Origin: an uncultured Oleiphilaceae bacterium
GTDB lineage: Bacteria; Pseudomonadota; Gammaproteobacteria; Pseudomonadales; Oleiphilaceae
Reading direction: 5' to 3'
Assembly (NCBI GenBank): GCA_913060665.1
Contig: CAJXUY010000018.1
Location: forward strand, 1 to 43,838
Length of the DNA stretch: 43,838 nucleotides
The position numbers were made by a program, and so were the translations under genes. Shown piece after piece: positions 1-8,770 of this stretch. Every line of letters starts with the position of its first letter. The stretch's first letter is position 1. The notes beneath the pieces are model-generated. The model did not search any database, was not told where the DNA came from, and was given only the letters and a program-made list of their open reading frames with translations.

Positions 1-118
1 CTTTATTGTAATACAGGTAATACTAGAATACTTTCACAGCCTCGAAGCGGAATCAGGGGTTGGTGCTTAATATTCCCTTGATTCCAGTCGTACCTCCTTG
101 CATCACGGCTACGGTGTT

Positions 119-1192
119 TTACCGACCGTCTACAAAGGTGGCGGTATATGTCTCAGTAGGGGTCGGAGGGGTGCCTGAATCTGGCACGTCAGGGTCAATA
201 CCTGTGATATCATAACCAGGGTCTCGAAGAGTCACCCGGTCTTCAAGGCTTTCACAGTTATTATCTGTGAGGTCTTGAGTCGTTGGATCGAAAAGGTCTA
301 TTTCATCAACGGTATCTGGATGGCATGTAACAGCATTAACGAAATCGGATACGAATACTTCAGCTTCAGCTGTTTCATAATTAATAGATATCTTTAGGCG
401 TTTTATATCAGTATGACTACCTGCTGTGAACTCGGTTGCTGATACATATTCCGCTCGATCTACCCGTGTCTGATAATCTTTAGTGATTTTCAGGGATTCA
501 GTACTGTCACCCCAGCTGATAACCGCAGATAGCGGAGCGTTATAACCGGATGTCAAAAAGGTATCAGGGTTGAGCCCTGTTAGGCTAGTAGCCAGTATTT
601 CATTGGTGGTTGTCTCTTCTCCGTCTACTATTTTGGTGACTTCTTTGTAGTATGCCATGGTTCTGGATAGCTGATTGCTTGACGAGATATAGCTGTAATC
701 CAAAATATACGGGAGGAAATTAGTCGTGTCGTCTGAATTGCTCTCATCACGCAAAATAGCGGCTTTGTTGTTGTAGGACCAACTGACATCGTCGCGGATA
801 GCGCCTTGAATTTGAATTCTTCCGCTTTGTATATTACCTGCAGTGTCTTCAGCCGATTCCACTTGATCCATGGTGTCGATAGGGTTATTGAGAGATGTAA
901 TACCTGTTGCGGGTCCTTCATATATCGCAAATTGGTGTATTTTCGATTCCATTACGGTCACGATTGCAGGAATGCCGATGACCGTATCCGTTTGTTGAAT
1001 GCCCTGTAAATAGTCCCAGCTAGAGCTTCTTTCCAGGTTCTCGTCTACCACGAATGATGGGGTTGGGAACTCAAACGGTATGGCGGTATTTAGACAAATC
1101 GGAGCGTCATTTGATCCAAGTGCTTCATTCTCATCACAGCCAACTAAACCCAAAGAGAGTACAGAGATTGAAGCCAATATTAGACGTTTCAT
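119..1192 (-). CDS. Putative outer-membrane/periplasmic lipoprotein, unknown function
   Basis: The product begins with a basic residue pair, a hydrophobic stretch and the lipobox LVGC, so it should be lipidated at Cys19 and tethered to a membrane facing the periplasm. I place the start at the ATG at 1192: AAAGGA lies five bases upstream of it, whereas the ATG six bases earlier overlaps that ribosome binding site. The remaining roughly 340 residues are acidic, Thr/Ser-rich and end in a Pro/Thr linker-like tail (PDSGTPPTPTE). I do not recognise the family. The reading frame stays open for about 21 codons after the TAA stop (to a TGA at 53-55), so a premature stop is possible. It is divergent from the hybrid kinase gene that follows. 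Lipoprotein call is firm; function is unknown. Confidence 0.75.
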   Translation of the reverse strand: MKRLILASISVLSLGLVGCDENEALGSNDAPICLNTAIPFEFPTPSFVVDENLERSSSWDYLQGIQQTDTVIGIPAIVTVMESKIHQFAIYEGPATGITSLNNPIDTMDQVESAEDTAGNIQSGRIQIQGAIRDDVSWSYNNKAAILRDESNSDDTTNFLPYILDYSYISSSNQLSRTMAYYKEVTKIVDGEETTTNEILATSLTGLNPDTFLTSGYNAPLSAVISWGDSTESLKITKDYQTRVDRAEYVSATEFTAGSHTDIKRLKISINYETAEAEVFVSDFVNAVTCHPDTVDEIDLFDPTTQDLTDNNCESLEDRVTLRDPGYDITGIDPDVPDSGTPPTPTETYTATFVDGR

Positions 1193-1198
1193 GATCAT

Positions 1199-1463
1199 CC
1201 TTTAATAGTGAAAGTGTGTACCGATGAATCACAGTAAAGATCGGTAATATAGAAGGTATTTTGGCGATTAGTGGGTGCTATTTCAATTACTCTATTGGCT
1301 ATCAGTGACGCAATACCGGTTTAGAGTCGGTATTAGTGATAAAAAATAACAAAAAACAGCATAAAAGTAGTGGATTACAGAAGAAAATTGGGGGCTATGG
1401 GTCTAGAGTTACAGATGGGTTTTAAATTAATATTAGGTTTTTGTCGTCAGGGATAAAAAACGC
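1199..1463. other. Divergent intergenic region with small hairpin
   Basis: This 265-base gap separates the lipoprotein (minus) and the hybrid kinase (plus) and must hold both promoters. It contains a perfect 7-bp inverted repeat, AATACCG/CGGTATT at 1312-1334 with a 9-base loop, followed by an A-rich stretch. It could be an operator or a weak hairpin; there is no T tract to make it a convincing terminator. I see no small gene here. Confidence 0.35.
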
Positions 1464-4400
1464 GTGCACCACTTTCAAAAAATGAAATGGCCGCTACCAT
1501 TGGTTTTTCTTTGGTTCGTCACTGTACTGTGCGGATTAACTCCATCGTTAGCATCGGCAGACGAGCGTCTTGCTCCCCAGAAAGTATTAGAATTGAATGA
1601 TATCGATGATTCCTATGTGATTAACTCAGTTGTTCGTGTTTTGGAAGACCCTAGTAATAAGTTAACCCTAAGTGACCTGATCCAGCCTGAATGGGCGGAA
1701 AAATTTAAGGTCTCTAATGCTGGCCCTTTGAATCTGGGTTATAGCGACTCTGCATTCTGGATAAAACTCTCCATTCGATATACCGGTAAACAAGATTCGA
1801 AAGAGTGGTGGTACCACCTTGATCTACCCTTGTTAGAGTATTCTGAATTATATATGGCAGTGGGGGACGGTGAGAACCCTTCCCGAACGATTAATAAATC
1901 AATGGGTTATGAAACGCTATTGAAAGAGCGTGAAGTTAATCACGTCACTCAGCTTTATCGCTTTTCACTTACCAAAGGCGAAAGAGCAACGATCTATATT
2001 AAAATCAAGAATAACTTCTCTATTCACCTACCTTTATCGATTTATACGCCTGAGGGCTTCGCTCATCACATTGCCGTTGAAGAGCTTTTATATGGTGCTT
2101 TTATCGGTGCCATCTTGATTATGACGGCTTATAACCTCTTTATGTTTATCTCGGTTAGAGAGGTGAGTTTTCTCTATTACATTCTTTATATGATGGCGTA
2201 TCTAGTGTTTTTGATGACCGAACGGGTTCATGGGGTGTCTCTATTAGGTGAAATTCCTACTATACTCCACAAACAATACCTGTCGTTTTATATATGGGCG
2301 TCATGGTTCTTCGCCCTACTTATGGCGCGCTCATTTCTTGACACTAAGGAGAAAGAACCAGGGCTAGATTTTATTGTCAAAGTGTTTATTTCTGTCGTGG
2401 TCATTTCAATGATTGTTACGACATATACTGACCAAACGACAGGGATTCAGTGGGCCGTCTTTTGTACTTTTCTATATGCTATTTTGATGGCATGGATCGC
2501 CTATGCGGTCATGGTACGTGGTAATGCTGCTGCGCGCATCTACTTTGTTGCCTGGGTATTGAATTTTGGCGGGGTGGCTATCTACGCACTCACAGTTACG
2601 GGTTATTTGCCATTCAATTTTATGACGGGGAACTCTCCTCATATTGGAATTGTATGCCAGCTAGTATTAATTTCATTTGCCTTGGGTGACCGCCTCAAGG
2701 TTGCTCAACGACAAGCGGTGCAGGCTAATCAGCAAGCATTGGAGAACATGAAGCGGTACCGTTCTTTGTTTGATAATGCTATTGAAGGTATTTTTCAAAT
2801 CTCGTTGAATAGGCGCTTTATTGATGTAAATCCCGCTATGGCCAATATGTTGGGTTTTAGCTCACCTAAAAAAATGATTAAAGGGGTTAGGGATGCCATT
2901 AGTATTTGTTATCCCTTGGAAGAAGATTTCAATAATGTCATCAAGGTGATAGAGGAAGGTAATGAAGTTTATGAAAAGGAGGCCCGTTATGTAGGCCGAA
3001 ATGGACATGAGTGCTGGGCGACCTCAACCGTTAGAATTATATATGATGAGGAAAACAACCCTCTTCACTTGGAAGGCACATTTGTCGATATTACTGAACG
3101 TATTGAGCGCGAAAGAGTAGAACGAGAAAGCGAGCAGGCGCGGCTCGAAACTGAAGTGGCTGAAGCGTCAGCGTCGGCAAAAAGCCAGTTTTTGGCCAAC
3201 ATGAGCCATGAAATAAGAACCCCTCTTACTGCTATTATTGGGTATGGCGAATCGCTGTTAGACGATACTCTCTCCGATGAGGAGCGGCATGAATCATCTG
3301 AAGTAGTGGTACGTAGCGGTAAGCACTTGTTACAGCTTATTAACGATATTCTCGACCACTCAAAAATTGATGCGGATAAGCTCGATACCGAGCTGATGTC
3401 GGTTAACTTACTTACGTTGCTGAATGAGATTAAAACCTATTTTGATTCCAAAGCAGCCGAAAAAAATATAGCGTTTAATCTTCAGTATGACTTCCCATTG
3501 CCTTCAGTTATTAAGACAGACCCGACTCGACTCAAGCAAATACTGATCAACCTCTGCTCTAATGCCCTCAAGTTTACCGATAAGGGGAGTATCTCTCTAA
3601 TCGTTCGCTGTGAAATATTAACTGAAAAATTATTTATAAAAGTGCTAGATACAGGTATTGGCGTTAAAGAAGAGCAGTTGGATAAGTTATTTGATCCGTT
3701 TGCTCAGGCTGCGCCTTCAATTGCCAGACAGTATGGAGGAACAGGGCTAGGGTTGAGTATTTCCCGCAGATTGGCGGAAATGCTGGGAGGCTCCATCAGT
3801 GCCTCGAGTGTTTACGGTGAAGGCAGTGAATTTGAAGTGATTATATCCACCGGTTCTTTGAAACATGCCTGCTTTGTTCGTGATTGTAGCGAAATGCGTA
3901 ATCAGCGTACCCAGCTTCAGGTGACGGCGGCACCACGCCTGCAGGGACGAATTATGTACGCCGAGGATAATGAAGTTAATCGCCGCTTGATCAAACAGTT
4001 GGTCAGTCGAACGGGGGTGTCATTAACACTAGTGACTAATGGCGCAGAGGCGTTAGAAGCAGGAACACGGAATGGAAAGAGCTTTGATCTTATTCTAATG
4101 GACATTCAGATGCCTGTGATGGATGGCAGAGACGCAACTTTGGCGCTTAGAGAGGCGGGTGTAAATACCCCTATTGTGGCGCTGACCGCGAATGTGATGG
4201 CACAAGATATCGCTGAATATAAAGAGGCTGGCTGTAATGAAGTCATGGCTAAACCTGTCGAAAAAAGCCCATTTTATCAGATGTTGAGTCGCTACCTTGA
4301 AAGCGACAGAGAGGCAGAGACGCTTAATATTCCCCATAAAAATGCAACAAGTGATATGCCAGCACTGTCTGGTCGTGTTTTGTTAGCAGAAGATAATCCG

Positions 4401-5060
4401 GATAACCGGCTGCTAATGACGCGTTATCTGGCTAAATTTGGAGTTACTACTATTATGGCGGAAAATGGTAAAGAGGCGGTGAGTACTGCTATGAGAGAGA
4501 CTATCGATCTAGTGTTGATGGATCAGCATATGCCTGAAATGAACGGGCCAGAAGCGATCTCACTGCTCAGGCAAACTGGGTTCAGTCGCCCTATTCTGGC
4601 GTTTACAGCCAGCGATGAGCCAGAAAATTTATCATTGATGACAAACGCGGGCTGCAATGGAGTGGTAGAGAAGCCCGTTAAAATTGCACAATTATATCAA
4701 GTATTAAGCGAGCACCTACCTGCTGCCACGGAGCAGAATATGGCTGCTTCAGATGATAACCCATGGTTAGATCCCGAGTTGCGGCCCATTATTGAACATT
4801 TTGTGAAGGGAATTCCACAAAGGGTTGAGGTGATGAAACATGCGTTTAGGGAGAGGGACTGGAAAGCGCTATGCAGTCAGACTCATCAAGTAAAAGGCAC
4901 CGCGGGCTCTTTGGGGTTCCCTGAATTTACAGAAAAGGCCAAATATCTTGAGGCGGCTCTGAAAAAAGATGAGATGGATGATATCCAACGGCTTTTTGAT
5001 GCACTTATCAACGAAGCGAAACAGACTATAATCCGGTTTGAGCAGGCAAAGCTAAGATAA
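1464..5060 (+). CDS. 7TM-DISM hybrid sensor histidine kinase (PAS, HisKA, HATPase, 2x REC, HPt)
   Basis: A membrane-bound multistep phosphorelay protein. In order: signal peptide ending near SLASA (about residue 31), a 7TMR-DISM extracellular domain (about 35-200), seven hydrophobic helices (about 205-415), a PAS domain (about 435-555), the H-box MSHEIRTP with its phospho-His near 584, an HATPase domain with N box NLCSNALKF, G1 DTGIG and G2 GGTGLGLS (about 690-790), two receivers (LMDIQMP near 879 and LMDQHMP near 1018) and a C-terminal HPt domain with HQVKGTAGSLG near 1142. It thus carries every relay module in one chain. The start is GTG at 1464, with AGGGA ten bases upstream; the next ATG (1482) has no ribosome binding site. 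DISM sensors usually bind small extracellular ligands, often carbohydrates, but the ligand here is unknown. The membrane protein and single-receiver gene downstream are likely partners. Confidence 0.93.
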   Translation: MHHFQKMKWPLPLVFLWFVTVLCGLTPSLASADERLAPQKVLELNDIDDSYVINSVVRVLEDPSNKLTLSDLIQPEWAEKFKVSNAGPLNLGYSDSAFWIKLSIRYTGKQDSKEWWYHLDLPLLEYSELYMAVGDGENPSRTINKSMGYETLLKEREVNHVTQLYRFSLTKGERATIYIKIKNNFSIHLPLSIYTPEGFAHHIAVEELLYGAFIGAILIMTAYNLFMFISVREVSFLYYILYMMAYLVFLMTERVHGVSLLGEIPTILHKQYLSFYIWASWFFALLMARSFLDTKEKEPGLDFIVKVFISVVVISMIVTTYTDQTTGIQWAVFCTFLYAILMAWIAYAVMVRGNAAARIYFVAWVLNFGGVAIYALTVTGYLPFNFMTGNSPHIGIVCQLVLISFALGDRLKVAQRQAVQANQQALENMKRYRSLFDNAIEGIFQISLNRRFIDVNPAMANMLGFSSPKKMIKGVRDAISICYPLEEDFNNVIKVIEEGNEVYEKEARYVGRNGHECWATSTVRIIYDEENNPLHLEGTFVDITERIERERVERESEQARLETEVAEASASAKSQFLANMSHEIRTPLTAIIGYGESLLDDTLSDEERHESSEVVVRSGKHLLQLINDILDHSKIDADKLDTELMSVNLLTLLNEIKTYFDSKAAEKNIAFNLQYDFPLPSVIKTDPTRLKQILINLCSNALKFTDKGSISLIVRCEILTEKLFIKVLDTGIGVKEEQLDKLFDPFAQAAPSIARQYGGTGLGLSISRRLAEMLGGSISASSVYGEGSEFEVIISTGSLKHACFVRDCSEMRNQRTQLQVTAAPRLQGRIMYAEDNEVNRRLIKQLVSRTGVSLTLVTNGAEALEAGTRNGKSFDLILMDIQMPVMDGRDATLALREAGVNTPIVALTANVMAQDIAEYKEAGCNEVMAKPVEKSPFYQMLSRYLESDREAETLNIPHKNATSDMPALSGRVLLAEDNPDNRLLMTRYLAKFGVTTIMAENGKEAVSTAMRETIDLVLMDQHMPEMNGPEAISLLRQTGFSRPILAFTASDEPENLSLMTNAGCNGVVEKPVKIAQLYQVLSEHLPAATEQNMAASDDNPWLDPELRPIIEHFVKGIPQRVEVMKHAFRERDWKALCSQTHQVKGTAGSLGFPEFTEKAKYLEAALKKDEMDDIQRLFDALINEAKQTIIRFEQAKLR

Positions 5061-5139
5061 TTAACGGTTTTATTAACAACTCATATTCATAGTCTATGCT
5101 AAAGAGTAGAGTCGTACTCAATAAACAGAGTGATCAGCA

Positions 5140-5679
5140 ATGAGCAGGTATGATTTAAAGGATACAAAAGCAGAAAGCTATTTTGTAAACACAATGTATG
5201 GAACCTATGCAGACGTTTTGTTTATTTTATTCCCTTTTTTGGTGATTGCGCTACAGCGTATCTGGAATGAAGAAGGAATAGAAATACTGAAGCAGCCTGA
5301 CCTTTCTATTGCGGCTGCTATACTGGCGGGGATGGGCGTAGGTAAATTTGTACTAGGACTGATTGGCAAGCAAGACCTTGGACGCTATAAAGAACGTATT
5401 GTGTTTTTTATAGCCGTAACACTATTTTTTGTGTTGGGGCCTTCGTTGATCCTGATTATTAAGATTGTAAATGAAAGCGAAGTGCCAAAGTTTGTTATTT
5501 TTGTTCAGCCGATATTATTAATATTGTCTGTTGCGCTATATTCAACCGCGGTTAGTATTGGCAACATTATGACATTGAGTACCCCTGACGAAAATGAAGG
5601 GGGTGATGAAGAAGTCGGTGAAGGTGAAGCACCTCCGCCTCTAAATATTCAATCAAAAGTTGAACAAGAACAGAGCTGA
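5140..5679 (+). CDS. Small integral membrane protein, unknown function
   Basis: A 179-residue protein with about four hydrophobic helices (roughly residues 22-41, 57-76, 86-107 and 118-142) and an acidic, Pro-containing C-terminal tail (DENEGGDEEVGEGEAPPP) probably in the cytoplasm. I do not recognise a family. It starts 79 bases after the hybrid kinase and 65 bases before a response regulator on the same strand, so it is probably co-expressed with a signalling system. Only weak Shine-Dalgarno-like sequence (AGAGTGA) precedes the ATG. It could be an accessory to the DISM sensor, but that is inference from position only. Confidence 0.75.
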   Translation: MSRYDLKDTKAESYFVNTMYGTYADVLFILFPFLVIALQRIWNEEGIEILKQPDLSIAAAILAGMGVGKFVLGLIGKQDLGRYKERIVFFIAVTLFFVLGPSLILIIKIVNESEVPKFVIFVQPILLILSVALYSTAVSIGNIMTLSTPDENEGGDEEVGEGEAPPPLNIQSKVEQEQS

Positions 5680-5744
5680 TAGTTAGCATATTGATACAGT
5701 TATGCCACCGTACTAAACAATTGTAAATAAATGAGGTAAATGTC

Positions 5745-6158
5745 ATGCGCCAAATGAGTGTGCTCATGGTAGAAGACGAATCGGAAATGAGAGACCTTCT
5801 TCGACATACGCTGCAAAAAGTAGGGATAGACAATATTGGTGAGGCGGAGGATGGAAAAACTGCTCTGGAGGCTTGCGTAGAGTCTAGTTTTGATATTGTT
5901 ATGTTAGATATCGGCCTACCAGATGTGGATGGTTTATCGGTATTGCAAGCTATGAAACGACTTAATAAAACGGCTTTTGTGGTACTGGTGACAGCAGATG
6001 ACTCAATTGAAAGTATTCAGACAGCCATTAGTTCTGGTGCAAATGGTTATGTAGTAAAGCCATATTCATATGAGAAAATACTGGATGTTATTAACAATTA
6101 TATGATGACTCACCATGCCGGTGATGATGCTATTAGGGATATAAGCAACCCAACATAA
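5745..6158 (+). CDS. Single-domain response regulator (CheY-like receiver)
   Basis: A stand-alone receiver of 137 residues with the full phosphorylation pocket: acidic pair E10/D11, phospho-acceptor D55 in the motif MLDIGLPDVDG, T83 and K105 (KPYS). There is no DNA-binding or enzymatic output domain; after the receiver only about 20 residues remain. Such proteins act by protein-protein contact or as phosphate shuttles. The ATG at 5745 has GAGG eight bases upstream. Its place after the DISM hybrid kinase suggests that its HPt domain is the phosphodonor, which is inference. The sequence resembles receivers of the CheY/PilH/DctR type more than a specific named protein. Confidence 0.88.
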   Translation: MRQMSVLMVEDESEMRDLLRHTLQKVGIDNIGEAEDGKTALEACVESSFDIVMLDIGLPDVDGLSVLQAMKRLNKTAFVVLVTADDSIESIQTAISSGANGYVVKPYSYEKILDVINNYMMTHHAGDDAIRDISNPT

Positions 6159-6531
6159 AACCTCTCTTCGCCGTTGTTTATTCATAGCACACTCGGTTAA
6201 TAGGAAGGGTATATCGTTATATCTCCTTCTTGCCTAGATAACGGGGGACTGGACTTGTTTTATGGGTGCGTGTTTTTATCGACGGCCGTTCTGCTGAACG
6301 GTGGTATATTCTTTGTCGTACGGTAAGGTGTGGTATTGGCCTAGTGGATATTACTTATCTGCTTACCGGCTTCCGCGTACAGACTTTACCCTGAGTCTGA
6401 TTGATAATAACCCCATGTTGAAGCAACCAGTAGGATGTTTTTTCATTTCTCCTTTCGAGTAGCAAATGCTTTGTTGAACTTAGCGTTACAAGCTCTCATT
6501 TAGGGGGGGCATAGATGCCCCCCCTTTTTTT
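6159..6531 (+). other. Candidate structured RNA or long 3' UTR
   Basis: No convincing gene lies in these 373 bases, but they are full of inverted repeats and end in a strong terminator. Seen directly: an 11-position hairpin with one mismatch at 6204-6229 (arms GAAGGGTATAT/ATATCTCCTTC, loop CGTT); a perfect 6-bp hairpin CCGTTC-TGCT-GAACGG at 6286-6301; and a long-range pairing CGGTAAG (6321-6327) with CTTACCG (6362-6368), extended outward by GTC/GAC. The terminator at 6503-6531 closes the transcript. This fits either an independent small RNA or the 3' end of the response-regulator mRNA. I could not match it to tmRNA, RNase P, SRP, 6S or CsrB-type RNAs. A 40-odd-codon open frame (6269-6394, GTG start, no ribosome binding site) is probably chance. 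Confidence 0.35.
6503..6531 (+). terminator. Strong rho-independent terminator
   Basis: The arms GGGGGGGCA and TGCCCCCCC form a perfect 9-bp, all but one G:C, stem with tetraloop TAGA, followed directly by seven T residues. It ends plus-strand transcripts. Its own 3' edge is six bases from the stop codon of the minus-strand exonuclease gene. On the minus strand the hairpin is preceded by A residues, so that gene may use it only as a hairpin, not as a classical terminator. Confidence 0.93.
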
Positions 6532-6536
6532 GTGTT

Positions 6537-7034
6537 TTATTTGATGTGCTGAAGTCGCTTCCAGGTTTCCTGTAGAATCATTGCGTCATTGGCTGCTCTA
6601 TGGGTGACAATCCCCATTTCGACAATTACTAGTTGACGAACACTTTGCCATTGGCAGATCTGCTCGCTATTAAGTAGCATTGAGATTGAATCTAGGTGAA
6701 AAACAGGTTTGGTTTTGGCTGCTTTAAACAAACGGTGCATCCAGAAACTATCAAATGTCCAAGCATCACAGAAAATATCGCCGCTGAGTAGTGAGTTCAT
6801 ATCGCTTACGACTTTACTAATTTCAACTCCTTCTTCTATTAATTGCTCTCGACAGATGCCATGAATCTCTTCTGCAGACGTTGACCAGTCATTCCAAAGC
6901 ACGTGGGGTTTAATCAGCCAGCTATGGGTGCTGCTATCTGGTAGACAAATGCCTACTTCTATGGGGTAACTTGAAATAAGATCCAGGCTGGATGCTTCAA
7001 AATCAATAAAAACAGGTTGTGATGGAGAGTTCAT
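6537..7034 (-). CDS. DEDDh-type 3'-5' exonuclease (DnaQ-like fold)
   Basis: A compact 165-residue nuclease of the DnaQ/RNase T fold. The ExoI motif is FIDFEAS (residues about 9-15, supplying the D and E metal ligands), the ExoII aspartate lies in DAWTFDSFW, and ExoIII is HRAANDA with the catalytic His four residues before Asp. A second region, EEIHGI, matches the conserved stretch seen between ExoI and ExoII in this group. There is no additional domain, so it could act on DNA or RNA ends; substrate cannot be told. It is 114 bases downstream of a small membrane-protein gene on the same strand. No clear Shine-Dalgarno precedes the ATG. Confidence 0.85.
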   Translation of the reverse strand: MNSPSQPVFIDFEASSLDLISSYPIEVGICLPDSSTHSWLIKPHVLWNDWSTSAEEIHGICREQLIEEGVEISKVVSDMNSLLSGDIFCDAWTFDSFWMHRLFKAAKTKPVFHLDSISMLLNSEQICQWQSVRQLVIVEMGIVTHRAANDAMILQETWKRLQHIK

Positions 7035-7148
7035 TTTGGATGGGGGACTGCGCTCAAGTGATTGTTGATTTTGAAACCGAAGGGCTCTTGCTCACCATTA
7101 CTGTAATGGTTAATCGTTATAGTAACGGTTTTGCTATTGCCCCTGCAA

Positions 7149-7814
7149 TTAGTTATTGCTGTTCTGTACCGCTGCTTTTGAAAGCGAGTTTGAAGCTGGG
7201 CCCGTTAAGGGAGTGTAGATCAGTTGATTACCGGCGATTTCGGGAACATAAACAATCATTTTTGAGCCTGTCTCTTGTTGCTTATGATAAATCACAGTTA
7301 GTAACCCAGGTCGCTCATCTGCAAGATACTTAATCATGTTTCTATGACGGTCTTGTGACAAATCTATTAATACTGTGCTATCGCTTGATTTGAATTGTTC
7401 TGCACCGAACAACAACTGAGTGACATGATTTCTTAGTTTTTGAAAGCCTGGATTTTTTGGCTCTTCTGCAATTTCTTCAGCGGCTGTTATTGCGCGTGCT
7501 TCAGATAGCGCACTGTCAGACTCTTGAATTTCTTCAAATGTGGGTGCAATGCCGGCGGCTGTTGAGGGGAGAGACTCGATAGCCTTAATCGATGCGTGCG
7601 AGTCGGAGCTGTTGAGAATGTTGTTATCGGCATTAATACCCAGCAATGACCATGAAACAGCGCTCGCCAATAATAGTAAACCCGTCAAAGGGCGCGCCGT
7701 TGATTTTGCTGGTAACGGCTTCATTAGCTGGTAACTGGCAAGCAATGACAAACAGGCCGCAACAATGCAAACAGTCGTGATGGTCATTGATAATGTAGTG
7801 ACGTCTGCTGGCAT
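7149..7814 (-). CDS. Small membrane protein, unknown function
   Basis: A 221-residue protein with two N-terminal hydrophobic helices (about residues 8-30 and 43-61), then a Ser/Ala/Glu-rich linker and a soluble C-terminal part (about 125-205) containing the stretch STVLIDLSQDRHRNMIKYL. The start ATG at 7814 has GAGGGG six bases upstream, which supports this as a real gene against a competing frame on the plus strand. I do not recognise the family. It precedes the exonuclease gene on the same strand with a 114-base gap. Confidence 0.65.
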   Translation of the reverse strand: MPADVTTLSMTITTVCIVAACLSLLASYQLMKPLPAKSTARPLTGLLLLASAVSWSLLGINADNNILNSSDSHASIKAIESLPSTAAGIAPTFEEIQESDSALSEARAITAAEEIAEEPKNPGFQKLRNHVTQLLFGAEQFKSSDSTVLIDLSQDRHRNMIKYLADERPGLLTVIYHKQQETGSKMIVYVPEIAGNQLIYTPLTGPASNSLSKAAVQNSNN

Positions 7815-8080
7815 GGCGTTCCCCTCGGTAAACTCTGTATGATGCCTTAAAAGTATACAATTATTTAGAATAGGTATAGCAGATTAGTGTAAGCATCGTT
7901 TGGCTTTTTGTATTAATTGAGGTTTATGTCACTTTTAATTCATGCATGCCTATAAAGAATTATTAGGGAAGAAACTTCCCCCCGACTTGCTGCGGTCGTA
8001 CAATACGCGTCTGGGCAGCTGACCTGTCTTTTGGGAATATTTTGTTTAACAAACTCTGAAAAACTATTGATTGGAATACT
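7815..8080 (+). other. Intergenic region with possible structured queC leader
   Basis: Upstream of queC lies a tight hairpin GGGAAG-AAA-CTTCCC (7966-7980) followed at once by CGAC-N8-GTCG (7983-7998), then a CAGCTG-containing stretch about 80 bases before the start codon. Queuosine genes are sometimes preQ1-regulated, but I cannot align this to the preQ1-I, -II or -III consensus. It may be a leader of another kind or part of a terminator. A TATAAA at 7951-7956 is a possible -10 element without a good -35. Confidence 0.3.
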
Positions 8081-8743
8081 ATGTCTGAAAAAGTCGTTGT
8101 GATTTATTCGGGAGGGATGGACTCCTTCACCTTGTTGCACAAGGCGATTCTAGAAGGGAAGCAGGTCTATGCGTTGTCATTCAACTATGGGCAGCGGCAC
8201 TCAAAAGAGCTTCATTACGCGCAGAAAGTATGTGATGAGCTGGCAATTCCGCATAAGATCGTTGATATTACGGCCATCAATCAGCTGTTGTTGGGGTCTT
8301 CTCTCACCGATGATATTGAGATTCCCGAAGGGCATTACGAAGAAGAAAGTATGAAATCTACCGTGGTGCCGAATCGCAACATGATTATGTTGTCTTTGGC
8401 CGTAGGCTATGCGGTGTCGATTCATGCGGTCGCGGTTTATTATGGTGCCCATGGCGGTGACCATGCTATTTACCCAGACTGTAGACCGGAATTTATCGAA
8501 AAGATGGATGCGGTGTCACAGGTTGCGAATTATGAAGCGGTCGATATCCTTGCGCCATTCTCTTATCAGAACAAAATAGATATTTTGAGAATGGGCTTAA
8601 AGATGGGGCTGAACTACGGCAAAACCTGGACTTGTTACAACGGGCGTGATCGAGCGTGCGGTAAGTGTGGCTCTTGTCAGGAGCGTCTAGAAGCGTTTGC
8701 CAAAAATGGAATGACTGACCCGCTTTCATACGAATCAGTTTAA
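8081..8743 (+). CDS. queC: 7-cyano-7-deazaguanine synthase QueC
   Basis: QueC converts 7-carboxy-7-deazaguanine to preQ0 using ATP and ammonia, in the route to queuosine-modified tRNA. The 220-residue protein has the adenylating PP-loop SGGMDS near the N terminus (about residues 10-15), the family stretch [26 protein letters not shown] and [18 protein letters not shown], and the C-terminal zinc site with spacing C-X7-C-X2-C-X2-C in [16 protein letters not shown]. Length is typical of the family. It is followed 27 bases later by queE on the same strand, so the two consecutive steps of the pathway are in one operon, in reverse order of reaction. Other pathway genes (queD, folE) are not in the window. 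Confidence 0.97.
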   Translation: MSEKVVVIYSGGMDSFTLLHKAILEGKQVYALSFNYGQRHSKELHYAQKVCDELAIPHKIVDITAINQLLLGSSLTDDIEIPEGHYEEESMKSTVVPNRNMIMLSLAVGYAVSIHAVAVYYGAHGGDHAIYPDCRPEFIEKMDAVSQVANYEAVDILAPFSYQNKIDILRMGLKMGLNYGKTWTCYNGRDRACGKCGSCQERLEAFAKNGMTDPLSYESV

Positions 8744-8770
8744 TGTTTGTTATTTCCTAAAAGGAAAGCC

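Noticed and set aside
6269-6394. Small open frame of about 41 codons in the structured stretch
   Set aside because: GTG start with no ribosome binding site and no recognisable similarity; hairpins explain the sequence better.
6159-6531. CsrB/RsmZ-type RNA, tmRNA or 6S RNA
   Set aside because: Only about five GGA triplets, near random expectation, and none of the conserved ends of tmRNA, RNase P or 6S RNA.
7019-7333. 104-codon plus-strand frame across the exonuclease start and membrane-protein end
   Set aside because: It overlaps two minus-strand genes, one with a good ribosome binding site, and has no family features.
7815-8080. preQ1 riboswitch upstream of queC
   Set aside because: Hairpins are present but I cannot align the preQ1-I, -II or -III consensus.
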